Shown here piece after piece: positions 12,182 through 23,225 of a stretch of DNA of 64,000 nt (positions are counted from its first letter, which is position 1; each line of letters begins with the position of its first letter). The notes under the pieces are model-generated. The model was given only the letters and a program-made list of their open reading frames with translations, was not told the DNA's origin and ran no database searches. Origin of the DNA: Lindgomyces ingoldianus (taxonomy: Eukaryota > Ascomycota > Dothideomycetes > Pleosporales > Lindgomycetaceae). A program made the position numbers and the translations under genes. The stretch covers positions 13,819 through 77,818 of the forward strand of contig NW_022985246.1 in NCBI RefSeq assembly GCF_010093535.1, given 5' to 3'.

Positions 12182-12780
12182 ACGTACTTCACAGGCGAGT
12201 TGCTCACACACCTAAGCTGCTTACTTTTGCTAAGACTACACTACACTACTTAAACATGTTAAAAGAACATTAAACATAGCTTACACTCTAGGCTTTTAAA
12301 TAAAATGTAATCCTTTTTAAGTAACATACTATCTATAAAGTTTTTTAAAGAATAATAAGTAACTAACACGCTAAATAACCTTTTTAAGCTAATTATATAG
12401 CTAACTTATAAAAGCTAAATAATAATAAAGAGTAGGTAATTATTTAGCATGTGCTTAAGCTAAAGGTGTAAAGATTTCCTCTCTAGCTAGTAGCTGTAGC
12501 TAATATAGCTAATTTTTTATATGCTAAGCATAATATAAGCTATGTTAGTATAAACTAGCTTAATATATTTATTAAGTGTTACTTAAAGCTTAAAGTAAAG
12601 TTTAAGTGTAAGTATAACTATAAAAAAAAATTTTATAAAAATTTTATAGTAATTTAAAGCTAGCTTAACTTTATAAAAATATTAAAGCTAAGTATAGCAT
12701 TTAAAATAATAACATATATAACTTTAATAAAATAAAGTTTATAAGAGGCTAAATATCTACTAAAGTAGTTATTATAAGTT
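12182..12780 (+). mobile_element. One arm of a long-inverted-repeat (foldback) element
   Basis: It begins ACGTACTTCACAGGCGAG next to a TA and is alignable by eye for several hundred bases with the left arm of the complete element at 56608-57707. The right arm is missing: the sequence passes into copia pol relics near 12780. It starts about 90 bp after the PKS stop codon. The right end is approximate. Confidence 0.75.
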
Positions 12781-13320
12781 TAGAGAGACAAAGACAGCTA
12801 AAAGTAGTCTAGCTAGGTAACTAAAAGTAGATAACAGCTATTTAAAGCATTAATACTATAAAGTAGACTATTTTACTTTTTATTATTTTTTAAACTAGTA
12901 TAAAAAAAACTTACTTTAAAATTAAGTTATTATAGTTTTTAAATGTAGTTAGACTACTAATTAGCTTAGTTTAGACTAGTTAAAGCACTTTAATGTGTAT
13001 ATAAAAAAGTATACTATTAGCAGCTACTATGTACTATTTATTAATAGCTATAGTTAATTATAAGCTTTAAAATGTTTTTTTAAAGAAGTTAACTTTATTC
13101 TTTATATATAACTTAAAGACTTTACTAAACTAAGCTTTACTAAAAGCATAGCTACTATTAATAAATTAAATATTTTAAAAAAATAAAGTAAAATACAGTG
13201 TTAATAATATACTACTACACTTATGTAAACTACTACTAAAATGTCTAGCTAGTATTATACCTTTATATTAAGCTTTATAAAAGACTTTACTAAACCTACT
13301 ACTATTACTTTTAAAACTTT

Positions 13321-13737
13321 TGTCGCGTACAGCTATCTGTCTATATATATCCTTCTGCTGTGCTAGCTAGAAGGTTAACCTTTTAGCAAACGCAACAGTT
13401 ATAAGCCTAGTTTACAGCATAGTGTAGATAGTTAGCGCTTAAAAATTTGTGCACCCCTACTCTACTAATAGAATTGCATTATCCCTAAGCACTGTGTGTT
13501 TAATTCCTACGCTTAGCAAAGAGCATTTAGGCAGTGCGTCTATTACAGAGGCTACCTTACTAGATCTGTCTCTAAGTTCTGTTGCTTAGGCTGGAAGGGT
13601 GTGTTAAGGTTGTTTTACTATGTTTTACCTCTCTTGTTCCACAGTTTAAGCTGGGGGGTGTGTCGCGTACAGCTATCTGTCTATATATATCCTTCTGCTG
13701 TGCTAGCTAGGAGGTTGACCTTTTAGCAAACGCAACA
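13321..13737 (+). mobile_element. TRIM: 417-bp terminal-repeat retrotransposon in miniature
   Basis: Two 77-bp direct terminal repeats (13321-13397 and 13661-13737) begin TGTCGCG and end GCAACA, with ACTTT duplicated on both sides. The internal 263 bp starts with GTTATAAGCC, close to the complement of the initiator-tRNA-Met anticodon arm used as primer site by copia-type elements. It ends with the polypurine tract CTGGGGGGTG. No coding capacity. The two LTRs differ by only two G/A changes, so the insertion is recent relative to its host element. Confidence 0.9.
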
Positions 13738-14379
13738 ACTTTTTATTAAAATTATCTACCTTTTATAGCTAAAACTTACTATAAAGTACACTACTACTAA
13801 TTCTTAGCTAGCTAAAAGCATGCTATAGAGATTAAATTTGTAAACTTTTATTAAGAAAAAGCATTTAAGCTAGTTTTTATTACAAAAGCTATAAATATTT
13901 AAGTATTACTCTTAAAATAAGTATATAAGTATAAGTTTAATGCTAAAGGTTTTTTAACTAAATTTCAAGCTTATTTTTATATATAAAGTAACCTTTAAGT
14001 TACTATAGCTAAAATATATGCTACTACTCTAGCAACATGTGTCTTTAAAGCGCTTATTACTATTATAGCCTTATTTAGCCTACTTAGGTAATAATACAAC
14101 GCTATTAACGTGTTTATTAACACTTAGCTTCTAACTCTAGCATATTATAAACTGCTACTAGGCTACTATTACTTTTAGTAAGCTCTTTAACTTTTTTAAG
14201 CTTTATATAAGCTTAAAAATATACCTAAACTTTAGTATTTAAAGCTTACTAAGTTACTTAAAAAGCTTAGCTTTTTTACGTTTTTAAAGTTAATTATTTT
14301 TTTACTAGTTAATAAAAAGCTTATAGTTTACCTTTATATTAATAATATTATTATTTTTTACTTTATAAAAAGTACTTAA

Positions 14380-17300
14380 TGTCCGTACGCAGCAGCAGCG
14401 TCGCGGCCTGGATACGAACGATCGCGCACGAGCAGGATCACGTATCTATGTCACATAATGCTTGTGCGCGAACCTCTGTGCGCGAACATCTAGATATCCC
14501 CCTTTTCCTCTGTATAGAAGAAAGACAAGAGTAATAAAACTAAAAACATGTTGCTTTTACTTTTCCTACTTTATACGCTGTGCACACTGTACACTACTCT
14601 TACTCTTACTACTTAAGTGCTTATACTATAAGTAGCTAGCTGTTAGAGCCTATTTAACACTAATTAGTAGTTAATTTAATTAACTATAAATTAGTAAGAG
14701 TAATAATAAAGTACTTACACTTTATAAGGTACTTTGTTTTATTACCTATTTTTTAAAAAGAGTAATAGTAGAGTACCTACACTTTATAAGGTACTTTGTT
14801 TAGTTACTTATCTCTTAGAATAGTAGATTAATTCTTTACATTATACAGTAAGCTCTGCTACTATACAAAGTAAAAAAAAGATAGTATAAAACGCACACTA
14901 AAGCTACTAAAGCTGCATAACCTAGTAGCTAGATAATAGCATATTAATTCTTTACATTATATAGTAAGCTCTGCTACTATATAAAGTAAAGAGGAGATAG
15001 TGTAAGGCGCACACTAAAGCTATTAAAGCTGCACAACCTAGCAGCTAGATAACAGCAGTACCTGTGTAATCTACTAAAAAAGTAATTAACTATACTATTA
15101 TAATAAAATCTTATTAGCAACTAACAACTCTGCATAATAATAAAAAAAATAAAAAATAATTTTTATTATATAAATAACTTATAAAAAACATAAGGATATT
15201 AAAGGCAACACTATAAAACAAGACTAGCCTAGAGTACTAGAATAACAAGATTAACATGTTAAAGGCTTTAATAAGCCTATAAACTTAATTATATATAAGT
15301 TATATAATTACTAATCTATACATAATAACTTAAAAAGGCGCTACTTTTTTAAGTGTGTATATAAAAATTTTTAAAAAATAGACACTATAAGACTTCTTAG
15401 CACTTAGCTGCACATTTAAAAGAGAGCTTATATAAGTGCTAAAGAATAAAAGAATTACACTATAGCTAAGCACTAAAGGTACCTAAGCCTAAAAGCTGTA
15501 TAATATAGCATAAAAAAAGGTAATTACACTAAAAAGGCTTTATACATAACCTTTATTACTATATAAGGCTCTGCATAAAAGCAGACTAAACATAATGCTG
15601 CTATTAACACTAAGTGTACTAGCATTACCTGCTCCTACACTTTAGCTAGCACTACACTAATTACTATACAAACAATACATGCTACTCTACCTAACGCCTG
15701 CTCCACACCCTTAATCATACACACCACCGCCTGCAGTAGTGTATGCACTACTGATACCACCTGCATAATCTATACCACATTACAACCTGTACAAACTTCT
15801 ACCCTAGAGGGAAACTGCTAAAGAAAAACTTCTAGTAAATAAAATTATATAATTTTAAAAGGCATAAAAAAAATAATAACTATATAAGTTAACTATATAA
15901 TATTTTTATAAATAAAATAAAAATCTTTATTAATTTATGTTAATAGCTAAATATTTAGAAAACTTAGTACACAGACATCTTTCTAGATATTCTAAAAGGT
16001 TAGGCAAATATGTACTATATGCACAACATAGGCTCTAGACATAACTAAAAGCATTTGTATAACACCTTAAGTAGTTACTTTAATACTAATGTAAACTATA
16101 GCTAGTACTAGACAAACTAGACAATAATAACTTTTACATAATACTAATAAAAGAACTTTAATAAGAGTTTACATAAAGTTCTTAAAACAATAATTAATAA
16201 GCTTACACTTATATAAAAGGCACTAGAAATAGAATTTTAAAAGAATGTTCTACTGCACACTACTATTATATAAGCCTGTTAAGGATAACTAGAACTAGAA
16301 CATGCTATATTTACTATTAAGCCTTTATGTAAAGCCTTATTTAGTAACCTACAGGCATTACTTTAAGTTACTATAAACTAAAGAGTAAACTAATACCTCT
16401 AGGAACTGCCTAATGCATACTACACAGACTGCTAATATAACTCTACATAATAAGAAGAAAGCCTCTCTCTGCGCAGAAGAAGACAACATAGAAGATCTCT
16501 ATCTAGGTTTAGGCTACAATCTAGAGACAACTGCACGCAGACAAAGAAGTGCTTTGTCTGCTATAAGAAAAGATGTTAGTTATTAAACTACCCTTATAAT
16601 AACTATACATAAGCAAAGAACTAGTATGTTGCCTTATATAAAAATTTCTATAATAAAACTTTATTATGTAAAGCTATTACCTTATACATCTAAAACTTTA
16701 AAAGTTACTCTAAAGAAAAAAATAATTTACATAATGTAAAGAAAATAAAATAAAAGAGTAAGGATGCTAAAAAAGCTGTTAACTACTTTACCTTTACTGC
16801 CTATCTACACTATGTAATAAAAAAGAACATCTACAGCATTAAACCTAAAAAATATGCTAAGCAGTTTATCTTTAATAACTAATACTGTACAGTATACTAA
16901 GGTAAACTATAAAACATAGGCCTAGTAAAGATCTTTACTATTAGCAAGTCTTAACTTAAAGCGTATATATAAAAGAACTTATATATAAAAATTAATTAGA
17001 CACTTAGCTAAATAAATATTAGCTTTAAAGGCTAGACACTAAAAAGATTAATTAGTACTATACAAATCTAGAACCTAATTAGTCTAGTTACATACTACAT
17101 TTTAAAAACTCTAACACTATTCCTGCTATTACTAGTAAATGCTAACTAACTTAGAGCATACTTTAACAACATTTTAAATGTTATTATACATAAAGATAAA
17201 ACTACTATACTTATTATATAAAAATAAAAACACTTTTTTTTTAATATTAGTAAGAAAGAATTTATGTCTTTCTTTACTAAATTAGAACTCTACTGCCTCT

Positions 17301-20300
17301 ACTACTAATTTAGACACCCTTGCACAAAAAGACTCTAAAAGATGCTAACTAGCGCTAGCTATAACATTAATGCTGTAGTGCTAGAAAAGATTAAGAAGTT
17401 CTGCTACCTCTGCTAATTATATAACTAGGCTCTACAAAGATTTAAGTTTATAATTAAGAATAACACCTACTTTAACTATAAAGTTATTATTAATGTTATA
17501 TAAATTAATAATAAAAATATTTTATATGTTATTAATATAGACACATTATTTTAGGCTGCTACATTTCTAAAATCTATGTCTATATAAGATACCTAAAATG
17601 CACTATGCAAATGCTAAATTAACACCTATTAAGAACCCCTAGACTATATTATGCATAACTCTAGTATAAACTTTGCTTTAAAGAATTTTTAAGCTTATGC
17701 AAAGATTATAAAAGCTATATGTAGGCAGATGCCTGTAGAAGCACATTAAGTAGTTAGAAAGGTTAAGCGCGCACATACACCTCTTTAATAAGTGTTTAAC
17801 ATCTTAAAGACTAAGCTAGGTAACTGTACAGATAATAAGGCTATTCTGCAGATAGCAGTTAAGGCTCTAAACAACATAGCTAGCCTACACAGTCTAGTAC
17901 CCACACTGCTAGTCTTTAAGGCATACTTAAGAATTAACTTAGACTTTTTACTATTACTAGACATTATTACACAAGTAAGCGCTATATAAAAGGTAATAAA
18001 GATACTTTAAAAAGACTATATAAAAGTAAACATTAATTATGTAATTAACACTTATAATAGCCCTATAACATATAAAGTTTTTAACCTCCCCTTTAGCTTA
18101 GAGATTATAGCATAAAGGGAGAAAAAAGGCTAGACTAGCCTATATAAGATTAAGAGCATTAAAAAAAGAAATATTATTATTAAAAAAAAAATAGCCTACT
18201 AAAGCTTTAATATACACAAGTTAAACTATACTATAAAAAAAAAAAAAAGACAACTTACTTACAATAAATAACCTAGATAAACTAATCCTTATATAAAAAA
18301 ATTCTCTAAAAAAGAGGAAAAAAAAACAGCTTTATAAGAATATTATAAAGGTAAAACTAAAGCCTACTATAAACTAAGCCCCTTAGAATAGCAATGCTGC
18401 ACTAGTGTAAAGAGAAGATATAGATACTAAAAGAAGTAAAAGGTAAAAGAAACCTGCATAAAGTCTAGACTAGGTATTCCTAACCTAAAAGAAAAAGAAT
18501 AATTAGGCCTTATCTATTAAGCTTTATATAGACAGTGTAATTACTACACTTAAAAAACTATTTAAGAAATTAGACTATATAAAGATAGACACCTTAATTA
18601 CTAACAGCACTTTTAAAGTTATAGTGTATAACCTAATAAAGTATAAAGGTTAAATTTTTAACCTTTACCTTATATAAAAAGTAAAAGGTAAAATAACCTA
18701 ACTATATAAGAAATCCTGCCTAGTGTTTGCTAGCTACTTAAATAAAAAGAAAAAAGAAATCCTTACCTAGTTACTAACTATTTAAAGAATAAGCTAAAGA
18801 CTACTTTTAGCTATAAAAGTAAGCCTAAAAGCTATGTATAAAATATATTTTAAACTATGTAATATTACATAAGTATATATCTAATTAATAGATAAGCTTA
18901 TGCGCACGCTGTACATAAAGCTACTAAAGAAAATGCGCTAGAGCTTTCTACTAAATATAATACTCTAGGTTATACAACTTTTATATAAAGCTACTAAATT
19001 AGAACTGTATTAGTTTAAGACATACTATAACTACTATAAAAAAAAGCTACACATGCACATCTTTTTATATAACTCTTACCTCTTAATTACTAATAAAGGA
19101 GAGCACACCTTTAGTATTACTAGCCTACAGATAAATAACACTTTAAGCATTATAATAAAAAATTTTATATAAAAAGAAAAAAAAAACTATAAAAGGTAAA
19201 GTTTTATATAAAAGGTAAGACTATCTTAGTAGAGAAGTAACTTATTAAGTTTAATAGTAGAAAAATTAAACTTATACACAACATAGTAGTTTTTACTTAA
19301 AAGAGATAAGTAAGCTACTTTTATATAATTAACCTAAAAAACAAAGATGCTGCATAATAATATGTTAAGTAATATGTAAAAAGAGCATACATTACATCTG
19401 TGTGTTAACTAGAGGCAGCATTTAACCTGTCTATTACTGCATAAACTATAGACTCTTTACATAATAACATTAACATACTTAACGCATAAATCTAATAGTA
19501 GATAGATAATAGTAAGCGCAGTCTTACTTTTCTACTATTATAGCTTAATTATATAAAGCTGTTTATCTTTATAAATAGATTATTTACTAATAATAAGAAC
19601 TTTAGCTTATAGCTAGAATTCTTAATTATATTAAGTAATAAAGACTATATAAAGTAAAGTAACTACTTTAAAATACTAAGAAACATTATACACTAGAATT
19701 TTACTAAGTGTAAAAGAGTAACTAGGAGTGTTCTTACTAGCAAACTATATAAAATAGTTAAAGGGTTTAATAATGTAATTACTTTTAGTACAACTCTATA
19801 GTAAATTATATAAACGCTTAAACTACTACTAATCTTAGTAGTAATCTGCATAGATTTAAGGTTTTTATATAATTGCTTTATTAAGCTAGGCACTACTAGT
19901 AAAAAGTAACTTATAATTAACATTATATTACTCTATAAATTATATAAGAAAAGGGAAATTGCTAAAATTAAGTAGATTAATAGTAAAGACAACTTAGTAG
20001 ATGTATGTATAAAAAAAACACTAAACTAGGCTTTTTAATTATTAGTTCTAACTAACTGCCTCTCTGTCTAGATAGAAGCATCTGTGGACCAGCTAGATCC
20101 TGTGCGCAAAGATGCCTTAGACTAACTAGACTAATAACACCTTTATATAAAGCTTATTTCCTTTTATTTTGTTTTTTTTTATATTGTACATACTTATCTT
20201 TCTTATTATAAGGATCTGTTACTATTAGCACTATATAAAAAGAGAAAAGAGAGCTAGGGGATTGTACAGCAGAGCTTAAAAAGCAAAGGATAAAGAAAAA

Positions 20301-20751
20301 AAAAGCTATTTACATAGTGTAACTAGCCTATTCTAATGCACAGCATTACTAAGGCAAGTCCTAATAAATAAGGTAAAGTAAAGGCAGAACATAATTAAAT
20401 AGACCTACATAGATAGAAGGGAGGTAACGCGTACAGAAGGCAACTCTTTAGATAAAAAGAAAAGTTGCTAGTGTCTGTACGCAGCAGCAGCGTCGCGGCC
20501 TAGATACAAACAATTGCGCACAAGCAGGATTACGTATCTATGTTACATAATGCTTGTGCGCGAACCTCTGTGTGTGAACATCTAGATATCCCTCTTTTCC
20601 TCTATACAGAGGAAAGACAAGAGTAATAGAACTAGAAACATGTTGCCCTTACCTTTTCTACCTTGTACGCTGTGCACACTGTACACCACTCTTACTCTTG
20701 CTACTTAAGTGCTTATACCATAAGCAGCTAGCTGTTAGAGCCTATTCAACA
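14380..20751 (+). mobile_element. Full-length Ty1/copia retrotransposon, RIP-degraded
   Basis: The 5' LTR is 14380-14659 and the 3' LTR 20472-20751, both 280 bp, beginning TGTC and ending AACA, with CTTAA duplicated outside. Internal relics follow the order of a fungal gag-pol: a zinc-knuckle-like CFVC region near 16550, an integrase region near 17790-17990 (the frame reads VPTLLVFKAYLRIN), and an RT/RNase H end near 19670-20010 with CKRVTRSVL and IKLGTT patterns. Every frame is cut by many stops. A near-identical sister lies at 41140-47513. Confidence 0.93.
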
Positions 20752-21117
20752 CTTAAACTAATTTTAAAATTAAGCTATAAAAGAACTAAACTAGTTTCTT
20801 CGCATCTAAATTAACTATAATACAGTTAACTACACTATATAGCTTAGTTAAGAGTTATATATTAAGTAGCTTACTACCTACTTTAATTTTAATACTAGTT
20901 ACATATATTTTTATCTAATTACTATATTAAATATATTAGCACTACTTTTATAGCTTAATTAGATTACTAAAATAAATGTATAAAATATTATAGTATACTA
21001 GCAGCGCATTAGCTTTATTAGCTATGCTGCTACTACTATTAAACTTAATATTACTAAAGCTAATTTAAAGCTCTTTAAATACCTAGCTAACTCTTTAAAT
21101 AAATACTAAAAGGCTAC

Positions 21118-21447
21118 TGTTAGATTGAAGCACTGTTTCTAGGCTTCCTAAGATGAATGATGGGTTTGGATATGATGTATAGGATGATCATCGATTGTAT
21201 TGATTATTTGATCCTTTTTCTGCTCTGCTCGTGTTGCTCGGCTTTTGTTTTTCCGGTCCGAGTCCCTCGCGCACTAGCCCTATGCGCGACCAGCTTGCAA
21301 CATGCTGCAATTTGCTGCAACATGCTGCAATTTGCTGCAACATGCTGCAATTTGCAGCAACATACTGTTCGAGCTTATTGCTTGTACTATGTAGCAGCTT
21401 TCGTCCAGCGTTCCTCATGTCTTGACAGTAGGTGCGCATATCTGACA
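21118..21447 (+). mobile_element. Solo LTR (330 bp) with short 10-bp minisatellite
   Basis: It begins TGTTAGATT and ends ATCTGACA, with GCTAC duplicated at 21113-21117 and 21448-21452. It is homologous to 37894-38424, but its internal minisatellite (21294-21363) has only seven 10-bp units. TG...CA ends and a 5-bp duplication fit a solo LTR better than a MITE. Confidence 0.85.
21294..21363 (+). repeat. 10-bp minisatellite, seven units
   Basis: Units alternate GCTGCAACAT and GCTGCAATTT. Open frames running through it on either strand are artefacts of the repeat. Confidence 0.9.
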
Positions 21448-22178
21448 GCTACTTAGTATATAATTAAGTACTTTTGTAGCATTAAAGACTATACACTTTA
21501 GTACTTAAAAACTTTTACTTACTTATTATAAAAACTTATCTTTTATAGCGCATTAAATGCTGCTTATAGTAATAATAAAGCTAGTTACTATAGCTTTTAT
21601 AGCATACTATTTACACTATTTAGTACAGCTATTAATTGAAAGGCCTTCTTATAGTGCTTAGTTACTAAATTAATAACTAAAGTAAAGCTTTTAGCTTTCT
21701 TTTATTCTACTAGCTACTTATAACAGTAGAAGTAATTTTTTATAAATATAAACTACAACACTAAAAAAAAGATTACTTTACTATATAATAATTAATAAAC
21801 TATATAAGCTATAGTAAAAGACTTAAAGCTTAATAATAAGCTTAAGCATGGTAACATTTACAACTACTAGCTCTGCTAAGAGGTACAGAAAAGAAGGATT
21901 TATATATGCTAGATCCCTACTACAGACATGCTAGCTAAAAGCCTTACTAAGTTTTTACTTTAATAAAAGCATTAAGTATTTATTAAATAACTAGGCTTTA
22001 TCTACTTAAGTAATACTTTAAAAGCTTACTTTACTAATATTAGCTTAAAAACTTAAGCTTACTAACTTTTTTTTCTTTTAGCTATTTTATACTTTTAAGT
22101 GCACTACTGTATACTTATAGTCTATTTATTTTTATATAGCTTTGCTTTAGTATTTACTTTATTAAAGCTAGGAGGGTG

Positions 22179-22385
22179 TGTTGCACGTGTCTCACGCAAT
22201 GTTATACCCATGTACTGCACTATTCACTTATTAGGCATAGCTCCTTTCTCGTACAGTATATAGTCAGCCCAGAGCTCTATTGATCTCCTTAGACCTTACA
22301 ATACACTTGTGCAGTCCACTTTGTTTGGATCTTAGTACCTTGTTGATTCGCTTACTATATGTAACCCTTCTCAGCTCATGCAAGA
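22179..22385 (+). mobile_element. 3' LTR (207 bp) of the copia element, abutting the P450 remnant
   Basis: It begins TGTTGCACG right after the polypurine tract and ends GCAAGA. It is the same LTR family as the solo copy inside the PKS (7721-7926). The P450 coding sequence starts at the very next base, 22386, so this element is what cut that gene. Confidence 0.9.
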
Positions 22386-22611
22386 TTATGGACTTTCGTG
22401 TAGCCTTCCTGGATGAGGTCCGACGCATTCCTGAAGAATCACCATCTTGATCTAATTGGATCCTTTGGGCCAATCACTGAGCCCGGACTCGGGCGTTTCC
22501 TTCCTTGCCAGACAGTGCTATCCAGCTCAGGGTCAAAATAAAGAAGATGGCAGCAGTGATAAGGCCTGGAGTAACAGCAAATTCCCTAACGGTCGACATA
22601 AAGTTCAACAT
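22386..22611 (-). pseudogene. Cytochrome P450, N-terminal exon remnant
   Basis: Reading leftwards from the ATG at 22611 gives a short N-terminus, a hydrophobic anchor (LITAAIFFILTLSWIAL) and a basic linker. After a one-base frame change come a proline-rich hinge (PSPGSVIGPKD) and a segment ending FFRNASDLIQEGYTK, typical of the start of fungal microsomal P450s. Three defects are visible: the frameshift after the anchor, an in-frame TGA at 22439-22441 where a tryptophan TGG is expected (a G-to-A, RIP-like change), and truncation by the copia LTR at 22385. No haem-binding region is present in the window. It is divergent from the diterpene cyclase, so it probably belonged to the same pathway. 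The P450 family cannot be assigned from the N-terminus. Confidence 0.65.
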
Positions 22612-23225
22612 ATTCTGCTCTGAGAGGCAAGGTTTTTTTGGTTGAAACGATCGTGCTGGAATGGGAGAATGAAAGCTATTGCACTATGTTACACGGAAAA
22701 GCATGCTTCGCCTCTTACCAAATGGCTTATCTGACACAACAAATTTAAACTAACCGATAGCTGACAAACCCCTGTATGCATCATGCATGCCAATCTAGGC
22801 AAATACTGAGTTTCTTGCGGCATCCAATTTAGTCATATTCTAAATCAAGGCTTACTTGTGTTGGCATGTTGAGCTGTGTCACACACTTGCATATGCTCCG
22901 CATAACACCACATCTTGAACCCCGGTCCAGATTGTGACAATCTTAATTGCGGCAAAGCACGGCTCGGACTCGGTTATCCCCGACATATGCAATACCACAA
23001 CCGCCAAAGGAATAGCTCCTGTGTCGCGTTGCCGATACATCCCTAGGGTAGCCTACGCTGCCTACCAAGGCAGGGGTGTGTAAGTTACGGCTGGTCAGTA
23101 CGGAAGCATTTTTTACCCTCTGAAGGTTTAAATACCTCGAGATTTGACCCCTTCAGTTAGGTACGAGTTGATATCATATCGCCTCGTTCCTCTTCAACAT
23201 TCTCTGACAGTTTCTATACCATACC
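22612..23225. promoter_or_regulatory. Divergent promoter region, P450 remnant and diterpene cyclase
   Basis: About 610 bp of balanced composition between two divergent coding starts. A TTTAAATA stretch near 23127 is a possible TATA-like site for the cyclase, about 100 bp before the presumed start. No specific regulator site can be named. Confidence 0.5.

Larger units (their letters stand above)
12781..22385 (+). mobile_element. Degenerate Ty1/copia element carrying nested insertions, 5' end missing
   Basis: Pieces of a copia pol run left to right. There is an RT block near 13900-14100 whose translation keeps the K-Y-K-F-N-x-K-G-F pattern, then a Y-x-D-D-like stretch (now INN) near 14320. After the nested element the sequence resumes with the RNase H end near 21830-22000, where IPTTDMLAKSLTK is legible. 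A purine tract (GGAGGGTG) and the 3' LTR at 22179-22385 close it. It is interrupted by the TRIM, a full copia and a solo LTR. Stops are everywhere, with mainly C-to-T and G-to-A type changes. No 5' LTR was found; the left boundary is approximate. Confidence 0.85.

Noticed and set aside
17792..17989. Open frame and its copy at 44569-44751 as small genes
   Set aside because: They are integrase-region remnants of the copia elements, flanked by stops.
21157..21456. Small open frames at the first solo LTR
   Set aside because: They run through the seven-unit minisatellite and LTR ends, so are artefacts.
22264..22473. Minus-strand 69-codon open frame
   Set aside because: It is a chance fusion of copia LTR sequence with an off-frame part of the P450 remnant.
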